Counted from the first letter of the stretch, positions 15,658-22,835 are shown. The stretch is DNA of 29,681 nt from an uncultured Oscillospiraceae bacterium (GCA_910579595.1 CAJTVM010000030.1:1-29681), one strand, 5' to 3'. Numbers and translations are program-made. The notes: generated from the letters alone by a model not told the origin.

Positions 15658-15678
15658 GTGCGAAAGGAGCGGATTTAT

Positions 15679-17226
15679 ATGTTTCAGGTCAAAAATATGA
15701 CCATTACCCATAAAAAGGATCTAACCACCCTGGTGGAAGGGCTATCCTTTACCCTCTCCCCTGGCGACCGCGCCGCCCTCATCGGCGAGGAGGGCAACGG
15801 AAAGTCCACTGTGCTGAAGCTGTTATCTGACCCCACCCTGGTGGAGCCCTACGCAGAGTGGACAGGGGAAATCGTGGACAAGGACGTGCGGCGCGGCTAT
15901 CTGGCCCAGGAGCTGACACCGGGCGAGCTGGCCCTGCCCGTGTGGGAATTCTGTCAGGCTTCCCCGGCCTTTCCGGACGCCGACCCCAAGGCCCTGGACC
16001 GGGCCGCCCGGCAGGTGGGGCTGGATGCCGGACTGTTCTGGGATGACCGGCCCATGGCCACCCTGTCCGGCGGGGAGCGGGTCAAGCTACGGCTGGCCCT
16101 GCTGCTGTCGGACGGCCCGGATATACTGCTACTGGACGAGCCGTCCAACGATTTGGATTTAGCCACACTGGAGTGGCTGGAGGGTTTCCTGCTGGGCTGT
16201 AACGTGCCAGTGCTGTATATCTCCCATGACGAGCCCCTTTTGGAGCGCACCGCCAACATGGTCATCCACCTGGAGCGGCTGCGACGGCGCTCTGTCCCCA
16301 GGTGTACCGTGGCCCGGATGGGGTACGCCCAGTACGTGGAGGATCGCGCATCCGGCTTCCAGCACCAGGGACAGGTGGCCCGGAAAGAGCGGGCGGAATT
16401 CGATGCCAAAATGGAAAAATTCCGCCAGATCCGGGACTCGGTGGACCACCAGCTGAACACCGTCAGCCGCCAAAATCCTGGCAAGGGACGGCTGCTGAAA
16501 AAGAAAATGCACACAGTTCTGTCCATGGGCCGGCGGTTTGAGCGGGAAAAGGAACACATGACCGCCCTGCCTGAGTGGGAGGAGGCCATCCTCACCGCTT
16601 TTGATAAGGGAAAATCCGCCTTCCCGGCGGGGAAAACGGTGCTGCGGCTGGATCTGCCCCAGCTCACCGCTGGGGAGCGGGTGCTGGCCCGGGATGTACA
16701 TCTGTGGGTCACTGGGCCGGAAAAAATCGGCATCATCGGCCCCAACGGCGCGGGTAAGTCCACCCTGCTGAAGCTGGTGGCGGACGAGCTGCTGCCCCGC
16801 ACCGACCTGCGTGCGGCCTATATGCCCCAGGACTACGGCGACCTGCTGCTGGGGGCAAAAACCCCGGTGGAGCTGCTGGCCCCCTCGGGGCACAAGGACG
16901 ACATCACAAAGGCCCGCACCCTGCTGGGCAACATGAAATACAAGGCGGAGGAAATGGAGCACCCAGTGTCAGGGCTGTCCGGGGGCCAACGGGCCAAGCT
17001 GCTGTTTCTGGCCATGGTGCTGGGCGGGGCCAATGTGCTGGTGCTGGACGAACCCACCCGGAACTTCTCCCCCCTGTCCGCGCCGGTGATCCGTGGGGTG
17101 CTGGCGGATTTCCCCGGGGCCGTCATCAGCGTATCCCATGACCGGCTGTACCTGGAGCAGGTATGCACCCGGGTGCTGGATCTGACAGAACACGGGCTGG
17201 CAGAGCACCATACGAGCCGATCATGA
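15679..17226 (+). CDS. ABC-F family ATPase, probable ribosome-protection type
   Basis: This 515-aa soluble protein has two ATP-binding cassettes and no membrane segments. Cassette 1 has Walker A GEEGNGKST (36-44), signature LSGGE (129) and Walker B ILLLDEPSNDLD. Cassette 2 has GPNGAGKST (354-362), LSGGQ (433) and VLVLDEPTRNFSP, where the usual NHLD is replaced. A charged linker (about 215-300) corresponds to the interdomain region that reaches into the ribosome in this family. ATG 15679 has AAAGGAG 9 nt upstream. The attenuator leader and the nearby MATE-marR pair suggest antibiotic resistance of the Lsa/Vga kind. The drug class cannot be read from sequence alone, and a housekeeping role remains possible. 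Confidence 0.9.
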   Translation: MFQVKNMTITHKKDLTTLVEGLSFTLSPGDRAALIGEEGNGKSTVLKLLSDPTLVEPYAEWTGEIVDKDVRRGYLAQELTPGELALPVWEFCQASPAFPDADPKALDRAARQVGLDAGLFWDDRPMATLSGGERVKLRLALLLSDGPDILLLDEPSNDLDLATLEWLEGFLLGCNVPVLYISHDEPLLERTANMVIHLERLRRRSVPRCTVARMGYAQYVEDRASGFQHQGQVARKERAEFDAKMEKFRQIRDSVDHQLNTVSRQNPGKGRLLKKKMHTVLSMGRRFEREKEHMTALPEWEEAILTAFDKGKSAFPAGKTVLRLDLPQLTAGERVLARDVHLWVTGPEKIGIIGPNGAGKSTLLKLVADELLPRTDLRAAYMPQDYGDLLLGAKTPVELLAPSGHKDDITKARTLLGNMKYKAEEMEHPVSGLSGGQRAKLLFLAMVLGGANVLVLDEPTRNFSPLSAPVIRGVLADFPGAVISVSHDRLYLEQVCTRVLDLTEHGLAEHHTSRS

Positions 17227-17266
17227 CAAACAAGCCGCTGTCCACACCGGATAGCGGCTTGTTTGT
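17226..17266. terminator. Bidirectional terminator between ABC-F and peptidase E-like genes
   Basis: A 14-bp perfect stem (17226-17239 with 17253-17266), extended inward by GTCC/GGAT, lies between converging genes with T-rich arms on both strands (GGCTTGTTTGTT on +, GGCTTGTTTGTC on -). Confidence 0.85.
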
Positions 17267-17269
17267 TAG

Positions 17270-17848
17270 CTATTGCACGGCTTCCCGTGTCTCCCTGACG
17301 CCGTTTTGAAGACAGTAGTATGGCCCTGTGCCCATTACGTTCATTTCATCGCCGTTTATGGCGATTGTGTCCTCCTCCGGCAGGGCAAGCGCCGGGAGCT
17401 GTTTCGACAGTTCAGTCAAATATATCGTGCTTGCCCTGTCTTTTTTCTCTGTGTGCTTTGTGTAATGGCAGAGCAGGGATACGCCATTCAAAACGTCGAA
17501 CCCTGACAAACCTTTCATCCCCACGTCATTTTTGTCGTCCTGCGCACAGGATTCCAGACTCCGCCCGAAGATGATGGCCCCCGCGCTTCCGCCGCCGGCA
17601 AAGGCGGCGCAGTACCCGTCTAAATCCTTGCGGGCCAGTTCCCCGGCCGACGTCACCATTTCGATTCGCGGCACATCGACCTCCCGCAGTTCGTCCTGTA
17701 TCCATTCATAGCAGCCCGGATACCGTTCCCGCTCCATGGCAAGGGGGATATATAAAAGCGGTTTCGTGCGGTCAATCATTTCGTTGAACCGTTTCAGCAC
17801 AGCGTCGGTCTGTGGGCCGCAGCCGCCACCGTTCAGGAAAATTTTCAT
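17270..17848 (-). CDS. Peptidase E-like (type 1 glutamine amidotransferase-like) protein with internal deletion
   Basis: This 192-aa protein resembles the peptidase S51 / class I amidotransferase-like family. Conserved parts are MKIFLNGGG, LLYIPLAMERERYPGCYEWI, the nucleophile elbow GSAGAIIFG (Ser88), GLSGFDVLNG, HYT and ALPEEDTIAINGD. The family normally has about 30 residues between an FxGGGNT motif and the YGGSAGA motif. Here the two are fused as AFAGGGSAGA, so a block of roughly that size seems deleted in frame. The reading frame is intact, but activity is doubtful. The start is ATG 17848 or 17857, both with weak SDs; a TTG at 17899 lies upstream of the promoter's start site. Confidence 0.8.
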   Translation of the reverse strand: MKIFLNGGGCGPQTDAVLKRFNEMIDRTKPLLYIPLAMERERYPGCYEWIQDELREVDVPRIEMVTSAGELARKDLDGYCAAFAGGGSAGAIIFGRSLESCAQDDKNDVGMKGLSGFDVLNGVSLLCHYTKHTEKKDRASTIYLTELSKQLPALALPEEDTIAINGDEMNVMGTGPYYCLQNGVRETREAVQ

Positions 17849-17877
17849 ATATTCCATCTTTTTGAACAATTTTCCCG

Positions 17878-17906
17878 ATTTTATCACGGTGCAGCCCAAA
17901 AGTCAA
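17878..17906 (-). promoter_or_regulatory. Sigma-A promoter of the peptidase E-like gene
   Basis: On the minus strand TTGACT (17901-17906), a 17-bp spacer and TAAAAT (17878-17883). It overlaps the stop codon of the symporter gene upstream and predicts a start near 17871, which excludes the TTG at 17899 as start codon. Confidence 0.7.
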
Positions 17907-19312
17907 TCATTTCCCGACCCTTCCCTGCCCAGGCGGACGGCCCTGCGGCCCTCCAACCAGGTGCGCAGCAGGTGCACCGCCTCCGGCGACAGCAGCAGCA
18001 GCGCGGGCAGGTTGACCAGGAGCAGCAGGCCGTTGAACACGTCCACCAGCTGCCACACCGCCGTAATGTCCCCCACCGCGCCGAAGATGATGCAGGCCGG
18101 AAAAACGAGCAGGTACAGCCCCATCACCCACTGGGATCCAGTCAGGGTCTCCACACCCCGCCGCCCATAGTACCCCGAGCCAATCAGGGAGGTAAACGCA
18201 AACAGGATCAGGCTCACCGCCACGATCCACTCCCCTGCCTCGCCAAACAGGGTGGCAAACCCCGCCGCCGTCATCGGCGCGCCCAGCATCCTCTGGGGCA
18301 GCGTCCCCGCTTCCGCCAGCGCCAGGGTCTGGCTAGGGTCGTACACCCCGGAGGTGAGGATCACCAGGGCGGTGACGGTGCAGATGACAACGGTGGCGAA
18401 AAACACCTCAAAAATGCCCCACATCCCCTGCTCCGCCGGCTCATCCACGTCGGCACAGGCGTGGGCGATGGCGGACATCCCAATCCCCGCCTCATTAGTG
18501 AACACCCCACGGGCCACGCCGTAACGCAGGGCCGTCCCCATGGCATACCCCCCGGCAATGGCGCGGGGCGCAAAGGCATAGGTGAAGATCTGCTGAAACG
18601 CGGTGGGCACCGCCTGCCAGTGGACGGCCACCACCGCCAGCCCCGCCCCTACAAACAGCAGGGCCATGGCGGGCACCAGCAGCTCACACAGCTTCCCGAT
18701 CCGCTTGATCCCCCCAGCCAGCACGATTGCGGTAATGATAGCCAGCACCACCCCTACCACCAAGGGACGCGCCCCCCCGGCAGCGGACAGAGCAGTAGCA
18801 ATGGAGTTGGCCTGGGCCAGATTGCCCCCTGCCAATGTCTCCGCCACGCAGAGTAGGGCGAACAGCTTCCCCAGCCCCGGCAGGTGCAGGCCGTTTTTCA
18901 TGTACTCCATGGGCCCACCCCGCCAGTGGCCGTCAGGGCCTTTCTCCCGGTGGCGCACCGCCAGGATCTTTTCCCCGCAGCTCACCGCCATGCCCAGCAG
19001 GGCGGACATCCACATCCAGAACACCGCCCCCGGCCCGCCGTACGCGATGGCGGTGGCCACCCCGGCAATGGAGCCGGTGCCCACCGTGGCGGCCAGGGCG
19101 GTGGACAGGGCCTGGAGCTGGGTCACCCCCCGCCCCCCCTTTTTCTCCTTGCCCCGCCGGAACAAGGAACCTATTGTGGTTTTCCACCACACCGGAAGCC
19201 CAAAAATAGGGAAAAATCCGGTGGCGAAGGAATACCACAGCCCCACCACTAGAAACGCCCCCAGCAGCGGCCCGCCCCACAGAAAATCGCCCAGTTCCTT
19301 GAAAAAAACCAT
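17903..19312 (-). CDS. Sodium:alanine/glycine symporter (AGCS family)
   Basis: This 469-aa membrane protein has about ten helices and imports alanine or glycine with Na+. Family signatures are GTGSIAGVATAIAYGGPGAVFWMWMSALLGMAVSCGEKILAVRHRE (first half) and TNEAGIGMSAIAHACADVDEPAEQGMWGIFEVFFAT (second half). ATG 19312 has GAGGGGG 9 nt upstream; ATG 19348 in the same frame has no SD. SD and start lie in a 13-bp hairpin (19308-19351). The folT-like gene ends 63 nt upstream with no promoter or terminator seen, so the two are probably co-transcribed under the THF riboswitch. Confidence 0.94.
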   Translation of the reverse strand: MVFFKELGDFLWGGPLLGAFLVVGLWYSFATGFFPIFGLPVWWKTTIGSLFRRGKEKKGGRGVTQLQALSTALAATVGTGSIAGVATAIAYGGPGAVFWMWMSALLGMAVSCGEKILAVRHREKGPDGHWRGGPMEYMKNGLHLPGLGKLFALLCVAETLAGGNLAQANSIATALSAAGGARPLVVGVVLAIITAIVLAGGIKRIGKLCELLVPAMALLFVGAGLAVVAVHWQAVPTAFQQIFTYAFAPRAIAGGYAMGTALRYGVARGVFTNEAGIGMSAIAHACADVDEPAEQGMWGIFEVFFATVVICTVTALVILTSGVYDPSQTLALAEAGTLPQRMLGAPMTAAGFATLFGEAGEWIVAVSLILFAFTSLIGSGYYGRRGVETLTGSQWVMGLYLLVFPACIIFGAVGDITAVWQLVDVFNGLLLLVNLPALLLLSPEAVHLLRTWLEGRRAVRLGREGSGND

Positions 19313-19351
19313 GTCCGCATTCCCCCTCATGGGAAGGTATGCGGACATGGT
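19308..19351 (-). promoter_or_regulatory. 13-bp hairpin enclosing the SD and start of the symporter gene
   Basis: ACCATGTCCGCAT (19308-19320) and ATGCGGACATGGT (19339-19351) are perfect inverted copies separated by 18 nt. In the minus-strand mRNA the start codon (19310-19312) is in the 3' arm and the SD GAGGGGG is in the loop, where it can also pair with CTTCCC. This should restrain initiation unless the hairpin is opened, for example by ribosomes finishing folT or by a regulator. A DNA-binding operator is the alternative. Confidence 0.6.
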
Positions 19352-19375
19352 GTTGGTTATGCGGTTTGGCGGCGG

Positions 19376-20047
19376 TCAGCCCTCCCAAGGCGCCGCCTTT
19401 CCTTCTTTCTGCGTCTTTTTCCTCCTGAACCATTCCGGCCGCTTCCACAGCTTCAGGCGGCTGGCCTGGTTAGGCAGGAAGCCCATGCGGTGGAGGATGG
19501 GCAGCAGCGCTCCGAACAGGAGCACAAGCATGATGGTCTGCACTGGGAGCATGATGGCGTTTTTCACCGCGCTCCCGGCCACGATGACCCCATAGCCCTT
19601 GCCGCCGGAGTACCACAGGTAGGTGCCCAGCCCACCGAGGAACACGTTTTGCAGGTTGGTGGCCAGCTTGGCCAGAAACACCCGCAGCACCGTCACCTCG
19701 GCGCGGTAGAGGAACAGCGCATAGGTAAACACCCCCAGCATGGTGGTGAAAATGTAAAAGGGGTTGTAGCCCTCGGTGGGATCCATGAGATATCCCACCG
19801 TATCCTCCACAGCGCCAAATACCAGGGCGTTCACCGGCCCCCCCACCAGGGCGCACAGCGCCCTGGCCAGAAAGCCCCAGCTCACCCGGATGTTGTTCAC
19901 CACCGGGACGGACTTGAGGTAGCCCAGCGCCACGCATGCGGCCACCATCAGTGCGGAGAACACCAGCGTGCGCAGCTTTCTGGAGTCCGCCGCGGCACAC
20001 CTCCAGTATGCTCGGGAAAAGGGCGATTTGTACAGGGTTTGGGACAT
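19376..20047 (-). CDS. folT: Folate-type ECF transporter S component (FolT-like)
   Basis: This 223-aa membrane protein is the substrate-binding subunit of an energy-coupling-factor vitamin transporter; the shared EcfA/A'/T module is not in the window. Family-like blocks are RTLVFSALMVAACVALGYLKSVPVVNNIRVSWGFLARALCALVGGPVNALVFGAVEDTVGYLMDPT and the PFYIFTTMLGVFTYALFLY helix. It has about six hydrophobic segments and a basic C-terminal tail. ATG 20047 follows AAAGGAGGTC by 6-7 nt; an upstream ATG frame would enter the leader. The THF riboswitch in the leader strongly supports folate as substrate. Confidence 0.9.
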   Translation of the reverse strand: MSQTLYKSPFSRAYWRCAAADSRKLRTLVFSALMVAACVALGYLKSVPVVNNIRVSWGFLARALCALVGGPVNALVFGAVEDTVGYLMDPTEGYNPFYIFTTMLGVFTYALFLYRAEVTVLRVFLAKLATNLQNVFLGGLGTYLWYSGGKGYGVIVAGSAVKNAIMLPVQTIMLVLLFGALLPILHRMGFLPNQASRLKLWKRPEWFRRKKTQKEGKAAPWEG

Positions 20048-20055
20048 GAAAAAGA

Positions 20056-20106
20056 CCTCCTTTGTTTTTCTCGGCAGCCCCAAAAGGGTATGCCGCACAA
20101 AGGAAG
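20056..20106 (-). promoter_or_regulatory. SD-sequestering helix of the THF riboswitch (expression platform)
   Basis: On the minus-strand RNA, CUUCCUUUGU (20097-20106) can pair with ACAAAGGAGG (20056-20065) over 10 bp with one G-U. That covers the whole SD of folT. It lies just downstream of the aptamer and has no T-run, so control is probably at translation initiation. Confidence 0.65.
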
Positions 20107-20131
20107 CCATAAGGGCGCAATCCCACTATGC

Positions 20132-20233
20132 GGCAGCGGGATGCGGGGCGCGCACTGCAAACGTGACCGTTTTTCGTCCGGCGGACAACTCCCCGTCCCG
20201 CCAGCACTTACACACGCACGCCCCTACTCTGCC
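20132..20233 (-). ncRNA. THF (tetrahydrofolate) riboswitch
   Basis: Read on the minus strand, this 102-nt element has the THF aptamer hallmarks: an AGAGTAGG start, GCGTG...TAAGTG, a GGACGGGGAGTTGTCC stem region, CCGGACGAAAA, ACGGT, and a 3' CGCATCCCGCTGCC. Closing helix GGCAG (20229-20233) pairs with CTGCC (20132-20136), and GGGGCG pairs with CGCCCC inside. It begins at the predicted transcription start and precedes folT, a known partner of this class. High tetrahydrofolate should lower FolT synthesis. Confidence 0.88.
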
Positions 20234-20243
20234 TATTGGGGAT

Positions 20244-20272
20244 AGTGTACTCCATATCGCCGCAAATTGCAA
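20244..20272 (-). promoter_or_regulatory. Sigma-A promoter of folT
   Basis: On the minus strand TTGCAA (20267-20272), a 17-bp spacer and TACACT (20244-20249) predict a start near 20237, right at the 5' edge of the riboswitch. The same DNA read on + forms a CCGC/GCGG hairpin followed by six T's (20259-20285), which may block antisense transcription. Confidence 0.7.
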
Positions 20273-20306
20273 GCGGCTTTTTTGCGTTTTCTACATCAGC
20301 CGTTTC

Positions 20307-21077
20307 CTACAGCTCTTTTCGGATTCGATTCAGCGCATTCTTTTCCAGCCGGGACACCTGGGCCTGGGATATGCCCACCTCAGCGGACACCTCCATTTGG
20401 GTTTTCCCCTGAAAAAAGCGCAGGGCCAGAATGCGCTGCTCACGCTCATCCAGCTTGTTGATGGCGTCCCCCAGGGCGATGTGATCCAACCATGCCTCAT
20501 CCGTGTTTTTCCGATCCTTCACCTGATCCATTACGCACACGGTATCCCCGCTGTCGGAATACACCGGATCAAACAGGGACACGGGATCCAGCACCGCATC
20601 CAGCGCCATCACCACGTCCTCCCGGCGCAGCTCCAGTATTTTGGCAATCTCGTCCACGGTAGGCTCCTTCTGGTGCTCCGCCATATACTTTTCCTTGGCC
20701 TGGAGCACCCGGTAAGCGGTATCCCGCACCGATCGAGACACCCGGATGGCGCTGTTGTCCCGGAGGTAGCGCCGGATCTCCCCCACGATCATGGGTACGC
20801 CGTACGTGCTGAACCGCACGTCCATCTCTATGTTGAAGTTATCAATGGCCTTGATAAGGCCGATGCACCCCACCTGGAACAGATCATCCACGTTTTCCCC
20901 CCTGCCGGAAAACTTCTGGATCACGGACAGCACCAGCCGGAGGTTGCCGGAGATCAGCTCCTCCCTGGCCTGGGTGTCCCCCGCCCTGGCCCGACGGAGC
21001 AGCTCCAGGCTCTCCTCGCTTTTCAGCACCTTCAGCTTGGCCGTATTGACCCCGCATATCTCCACCTTTCCCTGCAC
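20307..21077 (-). CDS. sigG: RNA polymerase sigma-G factor (late forespore)
   Basis: This 256-aa sigma-70-family factor directs late forespore gene expression. It follows Bacillus SigG closely: KVEICGVNTAKLKVLK at the N-terminus, NLRLVLSVIQKFSGRGENVDDLFQVGCIGLIKAIDNF (region 2), EIRRYLRDNSAIRVSRSVRD, DPVSLFDPVYSDSGD, and FFQGKTQMEVSAEVGISQAQVSRLEK (region 4 helix-turn-helix). GTG 21077 gives MQGKVEICGV, the usual family start, with GAGG 9 nt upstream. Longer frames to 21215 would overlap the promoter. It lies downstream of sigE with its own forespore-type promoter. Confidence 0.96.
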   Translation of the reverse strand: MQGKVEICGVNTAKLKVLKSEESLELLRRARAGDTQAREELISGNLRLVLSVIQKFSGRGENVDDLFQVGCIGLIKAIDNFNIEMDVRFSTYGVPMIVGEIRRYLRDNSAIRVSRSVRDTAYRVLQAKEKYMAEHQKEPTVDEIAKILELRREDVVMALDAVLDPVSLFDPVYSDSGDTVCVMDQVKDRKNTDEAWLDHIALGDAINKLDEREQRILALRFFQGKTQMEVSAEVGISQAQVSRLEKNALNRIRKEL

Positions 21078-21110
21078 CGCGCAGCACCTCACTCGGAATG
21101 GATTCCAAAT

Positions 21111-21139
21111 CAGTATTTCCGATAGGCGCGCTTTCATAC
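21111..21139 (-). promoter_or_regulatory. Sigma-F-type promoter of sigG
   Basis: On the minus strand GTATG (21135-21139), a 14-bp spacer and GGAAATACTG (21111-21120). The -10 element fits the forespore sigma-F pattern GGnnAnAcTR fully, and the -35 fits GYATA except its last base; the spacer is about one base short. This matches sigF-dependent sigG transcription known in Bacillus. Confidence 0.5.
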
Positions 21140-21211
21140 GACAGAGAGGCGGGCTATATTTTTTATCGTCAGACCGCTTTCGATTGATTTTTTGCGTTCG
21201 GCTTTTCTGAC

Positions 21212-21934
21212 TCACGTCATGCGCAGGATTTCCTTCTTCAGCCTGTCAATAATGCGCTTTTCCAGCCGGGATATGTAGGACTGGCTGATGCCAAGCTGGT
21301 CGGCCACCTCCTTCTGGGTACGCTCCTTCCGGCCATCCAGGCCAAACCGCATTGTAATGATCGTCCTCTCCCGTTCTGACAGCCGGCTGACGGCGGTGAA
21401 CAGCAGATCCCGATCCACGTCGTCCTCAATGGGTTTTTCAATGCTGTCGCTGTCAGTGCCCAGCACATCGGACAGCAGCAGCTCATTGCCATCCCAGTCG
21501 GTGTTCAGCGGCTCGTCCAGCGAAACCTCCCCCCGGCGGTTGGCATTCTTCCGCAGATGCATCAGGATTTCGTTTTCAATACACCGGGAGGCATAGGTGG
21601 CCAGCTTGATGTTTTTGGCGGGCTTGTAGGTCTCCACAGCTTTGATTAATCCAATCGTACCGATGGAGATCAGATCCTCAATGCCCACCCCGGTGTTTTC
21701 AAACCGCCGGGCAATGTATACCACCAGACGCAGGTTATGCTCAATGAGCCGGGCCCGTGCCTCCTGCCGGGTGTCCTCCCCCTCCAGTTCCGTCAGCAAG
21801 CGGCTCTCCTCCTCCCTGGTTAAAGGGGCCGGCAGGGTGTCGCTGCCGCCGATGTAGTGGACTGAGCCGTAAAGCGGAATCCCCAGCCGCTCTAACAGCC
21901 GGCACAGGGAAATGTATGTACCCATCCAAAGCAT
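21212..21934 (-). CDS. sigE: RNA polymerase sigma-E factor precursor (early mother cell)
   Basis: This 240-aa pro-sigma-E controls early mother-cell transcription. The hallmark ERNLRLVVYIARxFENTGxxIEDLISIGTIGLIKAV is present (HNLRLVVYIARRFENTGVGIEDLIS), as are KLATYASRCIENEILMHLR, the DWDGNELLLSDVLGTD block and ISQSYISRLEKRII. The first 25 or so residues (MLWMGTYISLCRLLERLGIP...VHYIGGS) form the amphipathic pro-sequence that SpoIIGA removes; the expected cut is near HYIGG. ATG 21934 has AGGAGG 8 nt upstream. It begins 1 nt after spoIIGA and is surely co-transcribed. Confidence 0.97.
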   Translation of the reverse strand: MLWMGTYISLCRLLERLGIPLYGSVHYIGGSDTLPAPLTREEESRLLTELEGEDTRQEARARLIEHNLRLVVYIARRFENTGVGIEDLISIGTIGLIKAVETYKPAKNIKLATYASRCIENEILMHLRKNANRRGEVSLDEPLNTDWDGNELLLSDVLGTDSDSIEKPIEDDVDRDLLFTAVSRLSERERTIITMRFGLDGRKERTQKEVADQLGISQSYISRLEKRIIDRLKKEILRMT

Positions 21935-21935
21935 T

Positions 21936-22769
21936 TCAAATTCCTCCTAATAACGCTTGATACCCGCTGCCATCGCCCACAGCAGTGGGGGACAGTGCCA
22001 CCAGCAGCCGCCCCAGGGGTTTTCCGTTGACCGTCACCCCCTGGGTGCGCAGAGCCAGCAGCATCCCGCATTCCACCCCTACCGCCCGGTAAGGCACCAG
22101 GCGGGCCTGCCGGGAACCGGCGGCGTGGCAGCGTTCTACCGATTGAATGGGGGCGGCAGCGTCCGCCCAGTCCGGCAGTAAACCTGCCAGCGCTTGGGCC
22201 TCGGCTACCACCACCGGGCGGTTGGTGGCTGAGTCAACCAGAGAGTGCCCGGTGTCCACCAGCGCGGTTATCGATGCGGCGCCCCCCTCCAGCACTACTT
22301 CCAAGCGCACCAGCTCCCGATCCTTCTGTCCAGTCCGGCGAAAGAACAGGGAAAGCACAAAATAACACGCCACAAACAGCAGCAAAAGCAGCCGGATATC
22401 GATCCGGGAATAAAAAACCCCATGCTCCAGCGTCAGCGACACGCTGCCCAGCAGCTCCAGCCCCAGCACCGCCCCCGCCAAAGCGGCGGACGCACCGAAA
22501 AAAATCACCGCCACCCGCAGAAGATGATACTCCCCGCCGTAGGCTATAAGGGCCATCAGCACTCCGCAGGCCAGCTTACATGGCCAAAAGGCCAGCCATT
22601 CCATTCCCGGCAGAAACACCAGCACTGCGTACAGCGCCCCCGCAGCGCCCCCCAATCCAATGCGCCATCGCAACAGCACTGCCCCCGCAATCCGTCCCGC
22701 CGCCAGCAACAGCAGGTAGTTGGCGATCAGATTCAGCAAAAAGAGCAAATCTATGTATACCACCGTCAC
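21936..22769 (-). CDS. spoIIGA: Sporulation sigma-E processing peptidase SpoIIGA
   Basis: This 277-aa membrane aspartic protease activates pro-sigma-E in response to a forespore signal. The N-terminal half has five hydrophobic segments starting MTVVYIDLLFLLNLIANYLLLLAAG, the family signature. The C-terminal soluble domain has the catalytic ALVDTGHSL (Asp172) and ends in GYQALLGGI. GTG 22769 has GAGAGGAG 9 nt upstream; GTG 22763 is an alternative. Its order before sigE is the conserved spoIIG operon. Confidence 0.95.
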   Translation of the reverse strand: MTVVYIDLLFLLNLIANYLLLLAAGRIAGAVLLRWRIGLGGAAGALYAVLVFLPGMEWLAFWPCKLACGVLMALIAYGGEYHLLRVAVIFFGASAALAGAVLGLELLGSVSLTLEHGVFYSRIDIRLLLLLFVACYFVLSLFFRRTGQKDRELVRLEVVLEGGAASITALVDTGHSLVDSATNRPVVVAEAQALAGLLPDWADAAAPIQSVERCHAAGSRQARLVPYRAVGVECGMLLALRTQGVTVNGKPLGRLLVALSPTAVGDGSGYQALLGGI

Positions 22770-22801
22770 AGGCGCCCGCTCCTCTCCCCAGTCTGTCCCA
22801 A

Positions 22802-22835
22802 ATTATACGCCGCGCAGACATCAAAAAAGGACGAA
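22802..22835 (-). promoter_or_regulatory. Possible spoIIG-type (Spo0A-dependent) promoter
   Basis: On the minus strand a perfect TATAAT (22802-22807) lies 22 bp after TTCGTC (22830-22835). A 22-bp spacing is the hallmark of the Bacillus spoIIG promoter. TTCGTCC matches the 0A box TTCGACA at 5 of 7 bases. The -10 is clear, the rest tentative. Confidence 0.4.
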
